Positions 37,137 to 48,383 of a DNA stretch of 64,000 bases are shown here, piece after piece. The stretch covers positions 164,872 to 228,871 of the forward strand of contig NZ_JACJOT010000016.1 in NCBI RefSeq assembly GCF_014695715.1, given 5' to 3'. The position numbers and the translations under genes were made by a program. This DNA is from Microcoleus sp. FACHB-68 (lineage in GTDB: Bacteria > Cyanobacteriota > Cyanobacteriia > Cyanobacteriales > Oscillatoriaceae). A model generated the notes under the pieces. That model saw only the letters and a list, made by a program, of their open reading frames with translations. It searched no databases and was not told the origin of the DNA. How positions within the stretch are numbered: the first letter of the stretch is position 1; each line of letters begins with the position of its first letter.

Positions 37137-37491
37137 TATTTGTGCGATTAACTACTGAATAGTCTTGCCAACAAAAATATATCAACATGGGGGGGCAGAA
37201 ATCGGCGCTTCGTTGCCAAGGACCAATAATCTAATGACCCACACACACGGCTAAGGGTTACAGCGCCGGCTTCTCTGCTTAATGGCAACCTTAACTTAAG
37301 TCGTCCGCTTGCCCTGAAGGTTTTGATGGGTGTAGGTAGCAAATTGAGACTTTATATACTAGATTATTCTATATCTGTCAATGACTTTCGTCACCGGCAC
37401 AGCAAAATCTTTTCACAAACATTCATGGAATACATCACCTACTACGCCCAAGCAATCAAGCATATTTAACGCATCGAGTTTGCGTAGAACG

Positions 37492-37716
37492 ATGAAATCT
37501 CAGGGTTTGCTGGAAAGCACATATAGAATCAGCTTTAGTTCAGTTACGCTCGAAGAATTATTTGCTCGCAGCTTGAGTACAGGCAGTATCACTCGTAAAG
37601 ATTGCTTTCTCCTGCAAGAAGCGATGTTCTGTAATTCGCTTAGTGAAGACCATCAAGCAATTATTACCCGGATACTCTACTGCGTGCGTCGGGGAACGCT
37701 GAAACTGATTGATTAA
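37492..37716 (+). CDS. Small conserved protein, unknown function
   Basis: A 74-residue protein (MKSQGLLESTYRISFSSVTLEELFARSLSTGSITRKDCFLLQEAMFCNSLSEDHQAIITRILYCVRRGTLKLID). I start it at the ATG at 37492; the frame is open 37 codons further up to 37381, but that part is low in conserved-looking residues. The pattern 'TG.ITR.D...L......LSE.....I.R..Y.VRRG.L...D' recalls a family of short cyanobacterial proteins I have seen but cannot name. Soluble, helical, no motif. Confidence 0.5.
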   Translation: MKSQGLLESTYRISFSSVTLEELFARSLSTGSITRKDCFLLQEAMFCNSLSEDHQAIITRILYCVRRGTLKLID

Positions 37717-37870
37717 ATTTTAACAAATTACAGCAAGGGGAAGAAAATTTTGAATTCGTAAATTTGAATTTAGGAATCTAAATCAAAATTCACGTCTTCA
37801 GAATTTTTCCCTTATTTTTAACTTGTAACTTCAAATCTATTAAACAGTTCAAATTCTTTAAAATTGATGT

Positions 37871-39046
37871 TTATTTCCGATAAACCGGCAGCGTGAAATG
37901 AAAACAACTGCCTTGATCGGGAGCGGAATCTACCCAAATTTGGCCGTGATGCGCCCGAATGATCCGCTGACATAAAGAAAGACCAATTCCATAGCCATCT
38001 TGATTTTCATCGCGTTTCAGGCGAAAATGATCTTCAAAAATGTGCTTTTGATTTTCCTTAGGAATTCCCAACCCATTATCACAAATACTCACCTGAACTT
38101 TTTGAGTTGTGCGGTGAAGCACAGAGACTTGAATAATGCCGCCTTCAAGCGTATATTTAATCGCATTATCCAAAAGATTAACGATTACTTGGCGTACCCG
38201 CTCTTGATCCGCATAAACATTGGGTAAATCGCTGGGAATATCTGTTTTCAAAATCTGGGATTTTTGGCTTAAGCGCTCTTGAAATTGTTCAATTGCATCT
38301 TCGCAGAGAGTTCCAAGATTGAGCGGTTTGGGGTGAATGTGTAATTGAGCGTTTGAACCGTTCGCCGCTTGCAAAAGATCGGTGATCATTCGGTTAATAA
38401 AACGCGTTTGAGTGCGGGCGTGTTTAATTAACTGAGCAGTTAAGGCCGGCGTTAAGCTAAAATTTCTTCCATTCTGTGGCGCATAGTTAGATTCTAAAGT
38501 TTCTAGCGCAATCGAAGCTGCCGTGAGGGGATTGCGAAGATCGTGCGCTAGCATCGCAATTAGCCGGTCTTTGAACTGTAGTTGATCGAGCAGTTCTTCC
38601 TTTTCTTGCTTCAAGCAAAAAATTTCGTCCGACAGCCGCATCATTTCCGCTGAATAAGTCACGGAACTGATGCAGGTTTCTGAAGTGGCCGGTTCGATTG
38701 ACTCGGCTTTAGACTTTAAGTGAACCATGTAATCGGCAACAGAACGCTGCCACCGCGCCCAGCAATTCTCTAATTGGGCGACCAAATTCGTGCCGGCTAG
38801 CGTCTGCCTGGGTTCAGGATGGATTTTAATCAACGCCGGCGTGGCGATGAGTTTAAAGTGTTCGGCTAAATAGGGGTGTTCTCCCACATCGACGATCTGC
38901 AGCTCAAAGGGGTAATCTGTCTTGACTTCCTGCAGATAATGGCGAATTTGGCGGATATGGTGCCGGGAGTTCGGACGTTTATCTACAAACAGCAGTAGCT
39001 GTAAAGGTGCATCAGAGTTGGTAGGCTTTTCAGAAGATGCTAACAT
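37871..39046 (-). CDS. sasA: Circadian-output histidine kinase SasA
   Basis: A 391-residue kinase that reads the phosphorylation state of KaiC and passes phosphate to RpaA. The N-terminal thioredoxin-like KaiB domain (about 15-100: [71 protein letters not shown]) binds KaiC. It is followed by a linker, HisKA with His168 in [14 protein letters not shown] and HATPase with [24 protein letters not shown] and [12 protein letters not shown]. No transmembrane segment, as expected. kaiABC are not in the window. Confidence 0.95.
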   Translation of the reverse strand: MLASSEKPTNSDAPLQLLLFVDKRPNSRHHIRQIRHYLQEVKTDYPFELQIVDVGEHPYLAEHFKLIATPALIKIHPEPRQTLAGTNLVAQLENCWARWQRSVADYMVHLKSKAESIEPATSETCISSVTYSAEMMRLSDEIFCLKQEKEELLDQLQFKDRLIAMLAHDLRNPLTAASIALETLESNYAPQNGRNFSLTPALTAQLIKHARTQTRFINRMITDLLQAANGSNAQLHIHPKPLNLGTLCEDAIEQFQERLSQKSQILKTDIPSDLPNVYADQERVRQVIVNLLDNAIKYTLEGGIIQVSVLHRTTQKVQVSICDNGLGIPKENQKHIFEDHFRLKRDENQDGYGIGLSLCQRIIRAHHGQIWVDSAPDQGSCFHFTLPVYRK

Positions 39047-39318
39047 CCAATCCCTTTCGAGCGACGCTGGTAAAGAGGCTATACATTTTTCATTGGCTGG
39101 CTAATCGACCCTTGGCCAGGAAAATATCTTTCTTTTTTCTTTATATATCTAAATTAGCCTGTTTGGGTGTATAAATCATCATATTACGCATCTGTCTTGG
39201 GTATGGTCATTGCGTCAAAGTTATCGGCAACCCTTCACGGGGAGGTGAAACAGCAGGGATATCTTGAGCCGGTAAGTTTAACATGAGAGCCTTAACATTA
39301 TGTCAAAGTGAGTGAGTG

Positions 39319-40941
39319 ATGTTGTTGCGCTTGCATAAAGATCCCTGGCGGTTGGTGGTGAGTGTTGCGGTTGTGTTTTTTGTTCTCAGCCTAATCTTCA
39401 CACTACACCGGCACTTTAGTTTCTACGCCTCCTATGACCAAGGCATTTTTAACCAGGTCTTTTGGAACGGCATTCATGGTCGTTTTTTTCAAAGTTCTCT
39501 CTCTTCTACCCTATCGACCAACGTCGTTCACGATGGCCAAGTTCCAGAGGTTTTTTACCACCGGCTAGGGCAGCATTTTACCCCAGCTTTGTTGCTGTGG
39601 CTGCCTCTATACGCCCTGTTTCCCTCTCCAGTCACCCTGATTGTATTGCAGGTAACATTAGTCACTTGTGCCGGCGGGGTGCTGTATTTACTCGCTAGAG
39701 AGTATCTAGAGCCGGCCTTAGCAGCACGGATCGCCGTCAGCTTTTATGCAGCCAATGCCATAATTGGCCCAACTTTATCAAACTTCCACGACCTTTGCCA
39801 GATCCCCCTGTTCGTCTTTGGGCTACTACTGGCGATGGAAAAACGCTGGTGGTGGCTATTTTGGCTTTTGGCAATTTTGATTTTAGCCGTTAGGGAAGAT
39901 AGCGGAGTTATCTTATTTGGCGTCGGTTTTTATGCAATTGTCAGCAAGCGATTTCCCCGCGTTGGCTTAGCTTTATGCACCCTCAGCTTTGCCTATATGG
40001 TAATTCTCACGAATGCAATCATGCCCTTATTTTCCCAGGATATTTCTCGCCGGTTTATGATAGAACGGTTTGGTCAATATGTGGATAATGACAAAGCCAC
40101 GACGCTAGATATTCTTTGGGCTATTATCAGTAAACCGTGGCGCTTGATTGCAGAATTATTCTCACCATTTTTTGGCACGATTAAATACTTGTTGGGTCAA
40201 TGGTTGCCCTTGGCATTTGTGCCGGCACTTTCACCGGCTTCTTGGGCAATTGCCGGATTTCCCTTGTTGCAAATTTTCATGCAGCGCGGCGAGTCTGCCA
40301 TCGCGATTAACATTCGCTATGCAATGGCAGTTGTGCCAGGGCTATTTTACGGCGCAATTCTCTGGTGGCACCACCATCCAGAATGGTTTAAAAAGCCCTC
40401 GTTTCGTCGGTTTTGGGCAATTTGTATCGGCCTTTCTCTGCTGTTTTGCTTAACTTCCAACCCGAATCGAACGTTTTCTTTCCTAATCCCAGATTCGATT
40501 CAGCCTTGGGTGTATGTGTCGCTGCCTAGGCAGTGGCATCATGTGGGTTACATTCGCTCATTTTTAAAACAAATTCCACCGGATGCCAGCGTTTCTGCCA
40601 GCACTTATATTGTGCCCCATCTGTCTAGCCGGCGAGAAATCCTTCGCTTCCCTGATTTACAGCTACGCAATGATGCTAGGGAAGTTGAGAAAGTAGACTA
40701 TGCGATTGCTGACTTGTGGCAGTTACAGCAGTACCAAACCGCCTTTAAAAGTGACCGACAAAAATTGCAGGAAACGGTGCCGGTGATCGAGCAGGTCACA
40801 GGGAGCGGAGAATATGGCATTGTTGACTTTAAAGATGGGGTCATTTTTATGCAAAAGGGTGTTGCTTCAGAGCCGGCTGCTGTTGCAGCATGGCAAGTTT
40901 TTCGCAAAGAAATTGAACCGATCTTGCAGAAACCTGCCTAG
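39319..40941 (+). CDS. DUF2079 polytopic membrane protein
   Basis: A 540-residue membrane protein with about nine to ten hydrophobic segments. The DUF2079 signature is clear near the N-terminus: SYDQGIFNQVFWNGIHGRFFQSSL, VFYHRLGQHFTPALLLWLPLYALFPSP and AREYLEPALAARIAVSFYAANAIIGPTLSNFHDLCQIP. These resemble GT-C glycosyltransferase-like proteins with an N-terminal catalytic loop, and a C-terminal periplasmic domain follows (about 410-540, PPDASVSASTYIVPHLSSRREILRFP). ATG at 39319 is preferred to the adjacent GTG. A role in envelope glycosylation is an inference; the GT4 gene follows 200 bases later. Confidence 0.85.
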   Translation: MLLRLHKDPWRLVVSVAVVFFVLSLIFTLHRHFSFYASYDQGIFNQVFWNGIHGRFFQSSLSSTLSTNVVHDGQVPEVFYHRLGQHFTPALLLWLPLYALFPSPVTLIVLQVTLVTCAGGVLYLLAREYLEPALAARIAVSFYAANAIIGPTLSNFHDLCQIPLFVFGLLLAMEKRWWWLFWLLAILILAVREDSGVILFGVGFYAIVSKRFPRVGLALCTLSFAYMVILTNAIMPLFSQDISRRFMIERFGQYVDNDKATTLDILWAIISKPWRLIAELFSPFFGTIKYLLGQWLPLAFVPALSPASWAIAGFPLLQIFMQRGESAIAINIRYAMAVVPGLFYGAILWWHHHPEWFKKPSFRRFWAICIGLSLLFCLTSNPNRTFSFLIPDSIQPWVYVSLPRQWHHVGYIRSFLKQIPPDASVSASTYIVPHLSSRREILRFPDLQLRNDAREVEKVDYAIADLWQLQQYQTAFKSDRQKLQETVPVIEQVTGSGEYGIVDFKDGVIFMQKGVASEPAAVAAWQVFRKEIEPILQKPA

Positions 40942-41144
40942 GGGGATGGGGGAAAGTGGGAGAAACGCACCACTCCCCCTCATCTCTCATCGTTCATCTC
41001 TGCTTCCTCTAGCCTGTAACCTGTCATCCCCTCAAAAAAGTTTATGCGGAACGATTTTTTTTATGCCATTCTGGGGATATTAAGGTAATAAACATTCATC
41101 AGTTTATGTAAAGTTCTACAAATCCTTGATTGAGATTTAAAACG

Positions 41145-42332
41145 ATGAAAATTCTTGTATTGAGTTGGGAATTTCCACCCAGACTTGTGGGGGGAATTGC
41201 TCGCCATGTAGCGGAGTTATATCCGGAACTGGTGAAGTTGGGACATGAGGTTCATTTGATCACCGTAGAGTTCGGTCACGCACCCATGTATGAGGTGGTG
41301 GATGGAATTCGGGTGCATCGGGTGCCGGTGGGCCACAATCACGACTTTTTCCAGTGGATTGGCAACATGAATATAAGCATGGGCCATCATGGGGGCAAGT
41401 TGATGTTAGAAGAAGGCCCGTTTGATTTAATCCATGCCCATGATTGGCTGGTGGGAGATGCAGCAATTGCCCTGAAGCACAATTTTAAGGTGCCGCTGAT
41501 TGCCACGATCCACGCCACAGAATATGGCCGGTATAACGGCATCTACAACGACGAACACCGCTATATTAGCGGCAAAGAAAAAGACTTGGTTTATAATTCG
41601 TGGCGCGTCATTGTCTGTAGCAACTATATGCGGCGAGAGGTGGCATGGGCTTTAAACAGTCCGTGGGACAAGGTGGATGTAATTTACAATGGCATCCGTC
41701 CAGAGAAGAAACCGCGCTTGCACCAGTTTGACGCTTGGAACTTCCGCCGGCGCTTTGCTGCTGATGATGAGAAAATCGTCTACTATGTGGGGCGGATGAG
41801 CTATGAAAAGGGTGTGTCTGTCCTGCTAAGTGCCGCGCCCAAAGTGATTTGGGAAATGGGGGGTCATGTTAAATTTGTAATTATTGGCGGTGGCCCGACT
41901 GACCATTTGAAGAAAGCCGCTTGGGATATTGGGATTTGGCATCATTGCTATTTCACCGGCTTTATGCCTGAAGACGATTTGCATAAATTCCAGGCAATTG
42001 CCAATTGTGCGGTTTTCCCAAGTCTGTACGAACCGTTTGGCATTGTGGCGTTAGAAAGTTTTGCGGCGCGGGTGCCGGTTGTCGTTTCAGATACCGGCGG
42101 TTTACCAGAGGTAGTACAGCACACCAAAACCGGCATCGTGACTTGGGTGAACAATTATAATTCTTTAGCCTGGGGCATTCTAGAGGTTTTGAAGAACCCA
42201 GGTTATGCCCAGTGGCTGGTTGATAATGCTTACGAGGATTTAGAACGCCGGTTTAATTGGCCAAAGCTGGCGTTACAGACTGAGGATGTCTACCGGCGGG
42301 TTGTTCAAGAGCGAGTGCAGGTGGCATGGTAA
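41145..42332 (+). CDS. GT4-family glycosyltransferase
   Basis: A 395-residue GT-B fold glycosyltransferase. N-terminal nucleotide-binding half with LVLSWEFPPRLVGGIARHVAELYPEL and HAHDWLVGDAA; C-terminal donor-binding half with YVGRMSYEKGVSVLL, VIIGGGP and the EX7E motif in FPSLYEPFGIVALESFAARVPVVVSDTGGLPEVV. The form WEFPPR.VGGI is shared with glycogen-synthase-like and alpha-glucan GT4 enzymes, so a sugar-polymer role is possible. The ATG at 41145 gives the MKILVLSWEFPP start; the upstream five codons are not needed. Confidence 0.92.
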   Translation: MKILVLSWEFPPRLVGGIARHVAELYPELVKLGHEVHLITVEFGHAPMYEVVDGIRVHRVPVGHNHDFFQWIGNMNISMGHHGGKLMLEEGPFDLIHAHDWLVGDAAIALKHNFKVPLIATIHATEYGRYNGIYNDEHRYISGKEKDLVYNSWRVIVCSNYMRREVAWALNSPWDKVDVIYNGIRPEKKPRLHQFDAWNFRRRFAADDEKIVYYVGRMSYEKGVSVLLSAAPKVIWEMGGHVKFVIIGGGPTDHLKKAAWDIGIWHHCYFTGFMPEDDLHKFQAIANCAVFPSLYEPFGIVALESFAARVPVVVSDTGGLPEVVQHTKTGIVTWVNNYNSLAWGILEVLKNPGYAQWLVDNAYEDLERRFNWPKLALQTEDVYRRVVQERVQVAW

Positions 42333-42353
42333 GCAAAGAATATCAATTTGTGG

Positions 42354-42374
42354 GGCCGGCTTCTAGCCGGTTCC
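42354..42374 (+). terminator. Hairpin after the GT4 gene
   Basis: Stem CCGGCT/AGCCGG with a TCT loop, 24 bases after the stop codon. No T-tract follows, so it may be a weak terminator or just one of the frequent GCCGGC words paired by chance. Confidence 0.35.
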
Positions 42375-42539
42375 TAAAAATGATAGGTAAAATGTTTAGC
42401 TTACAAAATTTATCGGCTGGTATTTTTGTTGCAGCACTCATCAATTTTCTGTTCTATCAAATAACATTTTATAAAAAACTTCTTAATATCTGCTGAGAGT
42501 TGCAAGAACACTGGACGATTTTTTCTCTAATACACAAAA

Positions 42540-43535
42540 TCAGGTTTTTCTTGGGAGTGCCAGATCACAAATCAAAGGTAGATGATCTGAACCAATATTT
42601 TCAAGCGTTTTAGTCTCTCTAACCTTAATTTTTGAGCTAACTAAACAATGATCCAAAGGAATATAGAGTAGAGGCGATTGAGCCGGCCAAGTGGGTAAAA
42701 TGCCAAAGCCGGCCCTTGTGTTATGAAGTCCGGATTTTTGGATAAACTGTTTATAATAGGGCGACCACATCGTTGCATTCAAATCTCCAACAACTAAGTG
42801 TGGATTTTTGAGCTGCTGGACATATTTACTAATTTCTTCGAGCTGTGTGTTTCGCCCGTTAAAATATTCTTGATTACTGGGAGGTAGTGGATGTGTGGAA
42901 ACGATGGAAACGATTTGGTCGGAAATACTGACATTTGCCAGTAAACTCACCACATCTTCATCTGCAAAAAACTTATAAGCTGGATCGTTAAGGGCTGTTT
43001 TGCTGTATAGGGCGATACCAAAGTTATCTTCTCTGGGATAAACCAAAGAATAAGGCAAAATATCCTGAATCGCTTCTAGCTGTTTTGACCAAACTTCATT
43101 CACTTCTAAGAAAACTGCAATATCAGGTGAGTTTTTCTCAACGAGGGAGATAATTTTTGAGTATTGCCGGTTAGAAGTTAAGACATTTGCCAGCAAAACC
43201 TTCAGCGGAGTGCCGGCAGAAACAGTGGCATCTGTTGGCTGAGGAATATACCAAGGAACGATAACAGCAAGGTTTAGCGCGACGCAGAAGAGGCTAACAA
43301 GACTCAACCATTTGCGACGCGTTACCGAGAAAAAAATGAAGGCAATACACCCAACAACCAGGTATTGCAGTTTAAAATGGCTTGTGAGTTCTAAATATCT
43401 GTGGAAGCCGCCCAAATAACCTGTCAGAGAAAACAGCGTAGAAAAAACGGTTCCTATAATTATCCAGCGTAAAAGCGCGTTTTTAACTTGAGCCTGCCAG
43501 CCTTCAATTTTAAAAAAGTGCTGTAGAAACTGCAT
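42540..43535 (-). CDS. Membrane-anchored endonuclease/exonuclease/phosphatase-family protein
   Basis: A 331-residue protein with three N-terminal transmembrane helices (about 24-45, 50-70, 75-97) and an EEP catalytic domain. Family residues: PDIAVFLEVNEVW (metal-binding Glu), VSTHPLPP, LVVGDLNATMWSP (catalytic Asp and Asn) and IGSDHLPLICDL (Asp-His pair). The layout resembles YafD-type proteins. The substrate (nucleic acid, phosphoinositide or other phosphoester) is unknown. Confidence 0.85.
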   Translation of the reverse strand: MQFLQHFFKIEGWQAQVKNALLRWIIIGTVFSTLFSLTGYLGGFHRYLELTSHFKLQYLVVGCIAFIFFSVTRRKWLSLVSLFCVALNLAVIVPWYIPQPTDATVSAGTPLKVLLANVLTSNRQYSKIISLVEKNSPDIAVFLEVNEVWSKQLEAIQDILPYSLVYPREDNFGIALYSKTALNDPAYKFFADEDVVSLLANVSISDQIVSIVSTHPLPPSNQEYFNGRNTQLEEISKYVQQLKNPHLVVGDLNATMWSPYYKQFIQKSGLHNTRAGFGILPTWPAQSPLLYIPLDHCLVSSKIKVRETKTLENIGSDHLPLICDLALPRKT

Positions 43536-43943
43536 AAACTATGTTACTAGAGTGTTTTTTCCCGATAACCCGCCTTTATGCAGAGGCAAGAGCCGGCAAT
43601 CCCGTTATAACACAGTAAATTTTATACTTTAAATTTTGGATTTTAGGTTTGCAGAACAATAGGAAGTATGATGTGGTCAGAGCATTTTCTAGCACTTAAG
43701 CGGCTAGAAAAACTTATGGATCAATCAGGGTGCCCACTATCTACAACTGACCAGCTTGCTTACCTGTGGGGGTAATGGCTTAACTGTTAAGCTGAAACAC
43801 ACACTCCGCCTGGGCCTCAGCGCAATCACGCAGCTATTTTTAGCTGAATGGTGTGCGATGACACAACAACCCTCAGCCCACAAAGCTATGGTTGGCGCTA
43901 GACAAAGTTTCGGAATACTGTAACATTAGCATTACAAACTTAG
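43536..43943. other. Divergent spacer upstream of coaD
   Basis: 408 bases. It contains the small palindrome GCTTAA-CTG-TTAAGC at 43778-43792, operator-like in shape, and an AT-rich first third with an ATTTTGGATTTTAGG stretch related to the 7-base repeats elsewhere. No gene seen. Confidence 0.45.
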
Positions 43944-44507
43944 ATGCCAACGCCCGTGATCGCAATCTATCCTGGTAGCTTCGATCCGATAACTCTGGGT
44001 CACCTCGACATCATCGAGCGAGGCTGTAGGCTCTTTGAGCTTGTGATCGTGGCGGTGGTACGCAATCCCAACAAAACCCCCCTATTTACTGCAAACGAGC
44101 GCATCAACCAGATTCGCGCTTCTACAGGACATTTGTCTAACCTTGAAGTGGATAGCTTTGAGGGACTAACGGTGCACTATGCCAAAATGCGACAAGCCCA
44201 AGTCTTGCTTCGGGGGTTGCGCGTCCTCTCAGACTTCGAGATGGAACTGCAAATGGCGCTCACCAACAAAACCCTCTCAGATGAAATTGAAACAGTTTTT
44301 CTAGCCACTTCCAAGGAGTACAGTTTTTTAAGTAGTAGTGTAGTGAAAGAGATCGCCAGGTTCGGTGGCTCTGTCGATCACCTTGTTCCTAAACACGTCG
44401 CCCTAGATATTTCCAGATGCTACGCCAGGACACATCCCGGATCAATACCGACCGCACAGAACTCAGCCCTCAGGATGAATCACTCCAGGGTGGATCAGGA
44501 GGGATAG
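43944..44507 (+). CDS. coaD: Phosphopantetheine adenylyltransferase
   Basis: Fourth step of coenzyme A synthesis: 4'-phosphopantetheine + ATP to dephospho-CoA. Of the 187 residues, the first 160 match the family: [19 protein letters not shown] (HxGH-type nucleotide motif, TLGH), [22 protein letters not shown] and [26 protein letters not shown]. The last about 25 residues ([31 protein letters not shown]) are not family-like and are read from DNA that also encodes the start of the next gene in another frame (91-base overlap). Confidence 0.95.
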   Translation: MPTPVIAIYPGSFDPITLGHLDIIERGCRLFELVIVAVVRNPNKTPLFTANERINQIRASTGHLSNLEVDSFEGLTVHYAKMRQAQVLLRGLRVLSDFEMELQMALTNKTLSDEIETVFLATSKEYSFLSSSVVKEIARFGGSVDHLVPKHVALDISRCYARTHPGSIPTAQNSALRMNHSRVDQEG

Positions 44508-45121
44508 ATATCCAGCGCGAACTCAACCGGCTTGAGGAGATGATCCTCGACAGTCCGCGCATTCCGCTCACTAGACGTACGCTCATTGATGAAGAACAGG
44601 TGCTAGATCAGCTCGATCTCGTGCGCCTGAATCTTCCTGCGGCTTATCTCGAAGCCGAAGATGTTATCCGTCGCAAAGAGGAAATTCTGGCCCAAGCGGA
44701 ACGGTACGCTCAGGAAATCCTTGCTGCAGCAGAGCAAGAAGCGACCCAGATTCTCGATGAAATGGGCCTAGTGCGGCAGGCCAAATTAGAAGCTGAGCAA
44801 ATCCGGCTGCAAGTAGAGGAGGAGTGTGAGTTAGCTCAAGAACAAACGCTTGCTGAAATTGAACGGGCACGCCGGCAAGCTCAACAGGAAATAGAAGAAA
44901 TGCGGAATCGCGCCATAGCGGAGTGCGAAGAAATTCACAATGGCGCAGACGACTACGCTGATCGCGTCCTGAGAAACATCGAGCAGCAGCTGGGTGAAAT
45001 GATGCGAGTCATCCAAAATGGCCGGCAGCAACTGCAGCAAGAGTCCGCAGCGCCCCATGCAGTTCCAGCACCTCAGCAGCAGCGTCAGGTTCCCTCGCCG
45101 CGTCCTCCAGCTAGAAGCTAG
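44417..45121 (+). CDS. Coiled-coil, DivIVA-like cyanobacterial protein
   Basis: A 234-residue protein with a long amphipathic coiled coil (about 75-205: [120 protein letters not shown]) and a Pro/Gln-rich tail. The composition recalls DivIVA and ATP-synthase b-subunit helices. The start [16 protein letters not shown] looks conserved from memory of cyanobacterial homologues, giving a 91-base overlap with coaD. A later start at 44540 has a Shine-Dalgarno too close to be convincing. No transmembrane helix. Confidence 0.75.
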   Translation: MLRQDTSRINTDRTELSPQDESLQGGSGGIDIQRELNRLEEMILDSPRIPLTRRTLIDEEQVLDQLDLVRLNLPAAYLEAEDVIRRKEEILAQAERYAQEILAAAEQEATQILDEMGLVRQAKLEAEQIRLQVEEECELAQEQTLAEIERARRQAQQEIEEMRNRAIAECEEIHNGADDYADRVLRNIEQQLGEMMRVIQNGRQQLQQESAAPHAVPAPQQQRQVPSPRPPARS

Positions 45122-45123
45122 GA

Positions 45124-45137
45124 ACTAGGGACTAGGG
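45124..45137. repeat. ACTAGGG heptamer pair
   Basis: Two adjoining ACTAGGG units just after the coiled-coil gene, with CTAG-containing neighbours to 45200. The CTAGGG word also builds the pilB-pilT hairpin at 21470-21518. Confidence 0.5.
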
Positions 45138-45195
45138 ACGGAGGATAGAAGGGACAGCACTAGCCACCCGATCCCATCCCCACTTCCTCTAGCCT

Positions 45196-46449
<1,254 letters not shown>

Positions 46450-47175
46450 ATGGCTGCGGGTTTGAAATCATCCACACTAGAACTTCTGAAGCGCTTTAAC
46501 CGGGCGTTTCCTCAGTTCTACGAGCAATTTGTCAGCAGTGAAATCCAACTGCAAAACCTCAAGCTCGCCTACCAGCTCTACAAAACCAAGCAAGCTGTGA
46601 TTGAGCTGAGACCTGAAGGTAACAAAAGTGCGCTGCATTTTGCCTACCGGAACCAGTCATTTTTACTGAGTGATATTTTTGGCGTTTTGGCTGCCTACGG
46701 ACTAACGATCCACAGCCTGAGTTTGTATGGCCAAATTTATCCGCCGATGTTGGTTTTTATCAAGCTGGTAGTGTCGCGGGGAGGCAAAGCACTCACGGAT
46801 AAGACTTCAGAAAACGTTTGTAGAGCCGTGCGAGAGGCGCTAGCCGGCCATTTTGAAGTTGAAGAGATGCTGGCAGTAGAATTCAACTTGGATGCCGGTT
46901 TAGAAGACGTAGAGACTGAATTTTATGTTGACCCTGTCTTCCACCTGCCGGCTTTGTTAATTGAGGCTGATAACCAACCTGGATTGTTTTACAAGGTGAT
47001 GTACGCGATTTGGCAAGAGGATCTGTTGGTTGTCAATGCGAACTTGCTGGTTTGGCGAGGGCGTACTCGGTTGATTCTTTACCTTTTAGGCCCAAATGAA
47101 AGCTTGATTCCAGATTATCTCGGCCACAAAATTGCTGAAAGTGTGCGGCAGAGATTGCTTGGCCGGCGATTTTGA
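46450..47175 (+). CDS. ACT-like domain protein
   Basis: A 241-residue soluble protein. Two segments read like ACT domains: about 65-140 (ALHFAYRNQSFLLSDIFGVLAAYGLTIHSLSLYGQIYPPMLVFIKLVV) and about 165-238 (HLPALLIEADNQPGLFYKVMYAIWQEDLLVVNANLLVWRGRTRLILYLLG). 'A.NQPGLFYKV..AI...' is the ligand-sensing turn seen in GlnD-type ACT repeats. The N-terminus is helical. No catalytic domain, so it looks like a stand-alone sensor or adaptor. An in-frame stop lies upstream and no other start intervenes, so the ATG is firm although its ribosome binding site is weak. Confidence 0.6.
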   Translation: MAAGLKSSTLELLKRFNRAFPQFYEQFVSSEIQLQNLKLAYQLYKTKQAVIELRPEGNKSALHFAYRNQSFLLSDIFGVLAAYGLTIHSLSLYGQIYPPMLVFIKLVVSRGGKALTDKTSENVCRAVREALAGHFEVEEMLAVEFNLDAGLEDVETEFYVDPVFHLPALLIEADNQPGLFYKVMYAIWQEDLLVVNANLLVWRGRTRLILYLLGPNESLIPDYLGHKIAESVRQRLLGRRF

Positions 47176-47265
47176 TGCCAGCTGTTATTGCTGATTCCTG
47201 CCTTCCTGTAAGCTCGTCTTCTAATTGCCGATCTTTCCCGCAGAACTTCGGGATAGGATAAAAAT

Positions 47266-48168
47266 ATGGCAACTATCGATATCCAGGGAGTTCGGCACGC
47301 TTACGATTTAACCGTTCCCACTCCATCTACTCCTGTGCTCGTCTTCATCCACGGCTGGCTGCTTAGTCGAGGCTACTGGCAACCCCTAATTGAAAGGTTG
47401 GCACCGGCTTATCAGTGCCTTGCTTACGATCTGCGGGGGTTCGGTGATTCTCAACTGTGCCAAAATTCCCAGCAAAGCGATGGCAAAACCTTAGCGTTAG
47501 CCGGTTCTGAGAGCGCCAGTGTCGCAGTTTCCCGTTATACCCCAGCCGCCTACGCTCAAGATTTGGCCATTTTGCTGCAACATCTGAATATTTCTAACGC
47601 TTGGGTAATCGGTCATTCCCTTGGCGGCAGCATTGGCTTGTGGGCGGCTTCCCAGATGCCTGAGTGCGTTAAAGGTGCGATTTGCATCAATGCCGGCGGT
47701 GGTATTTATCTCAAAGAAGAATTTGAACGCTTTCGCTCTGCCGGCCAGCAAATGTTGAAACTACGCCCGCGCTGGCTTTCTTATCTACCTTTCATTGATT
47801 TGTTGTTTGCACGGGCGCAGGTGGCACGTCCCATCGCTCGCGTTTGGTGCCGGCAACGGTTAATAGATTTTGTCATGGCCCACCCAGAGGCGGCTTTAGC
47901 AAGCTTACTCGATTCCACCACTGAAGCTGAGGTCAACAAATTACCCCAAGTCGTGTCACAAATCGAGCAGCCGGTTTACTTCATTGCCGGTGCACGGGAC
48001 TCGATTATGGCACCTAAATATGTGCGTCATTTGGCCAGCTTTCACTCACTGTTTCAAGTCGATGGTGACAATGTAATTGAAATTCCTGACTGCGGACACC
48101 TGGCAATGCTTGAGCAGCCAGATGCAGTTGCCGGTGCCATCCGCAGCCTACTTGACCGCCACGCTTAA
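47266..48168 (+). CDS. Alpha/beta hydrolase
   Basis: A 300-residue alpha/beta-fold hydrolase. It has the oxyanion motif FIHGWLLSRGYW, nucleophile Ser in VIGHSLGGSIGL, Asp in FIAGARDSIM and His in IPDCGHLAMLEQ. A cap region lies at about 150-235. The substrate is not evident; it resembles haloperoxidase/esterase-type proteins common in cyanobacteria. It follows the ACT-like gene by 90 bases in the same direction. Confidence 0.88.
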   Translation: MATIDIQGVRHAYDLTVPTPSTPVLVFIHGWLLSRGYWQPLIERLAPAYQCLAYDLRGFGDSQLCQNSQQSDGKTLALAGSESASVAVSRYTPAAYAQDLAILLQHLNISNAWVIGHSLGGSIGLWAASQMPECVKGAICINAGGGIYLKEEFERFRSAGQQMLKLRPRWLSYLPFIDLLFARAQVARPIARVWCRQRLIDFVMAHPEAALASLLDSTTEAEVNKLPQVVSQIEQPVYFIAGARDSIMAPKYVRHLASFHSLFQVDGDNVIEIPDCGHLAMLEQPDAVAGAIRSLLDRHA

Positions 48169-48228
48169 TAAATTCCAGCATTTAGACATCTGTCTTAAGA
48201 TAGATGCCTTAAAATTTAATAATTTATT

Positions 48229-48267
48229 AAGATTGTATAAGTTTCTTTAAGAATTTATAACAATCTT
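48229..48267 (+). terminator. Inverted repeat after the hydrolase gene
   Basis: AAGATTGTATAA...(48229-48240) pairs with TTATAACAATCTT (48255-48267) with one bulge. AT-rich stem 60 bases after the stop codon; it could be a weak terminator or an operator for the next gene. Confidence 0.4.
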
Positions 48268-48383
48268 AGCTGTAAGTGTTGCAGCACTTTATTTTTTTAG
48301 TCCAATATCTTTTATTTCATAAGACGATTTATCACTCAGTCTTTAAAGAAACCCCTGAATTAAGCAAGGCTAAGGTTAACCTA

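Noticed and set aside
44540..45121. Shorter start for the coiled-coil gene
   Set aside because: The Shine-Dalgarno (GAGGAG) abuts the ATG at 44540 with no spacer, and the upstream residues look conserved; the longer start was kept.
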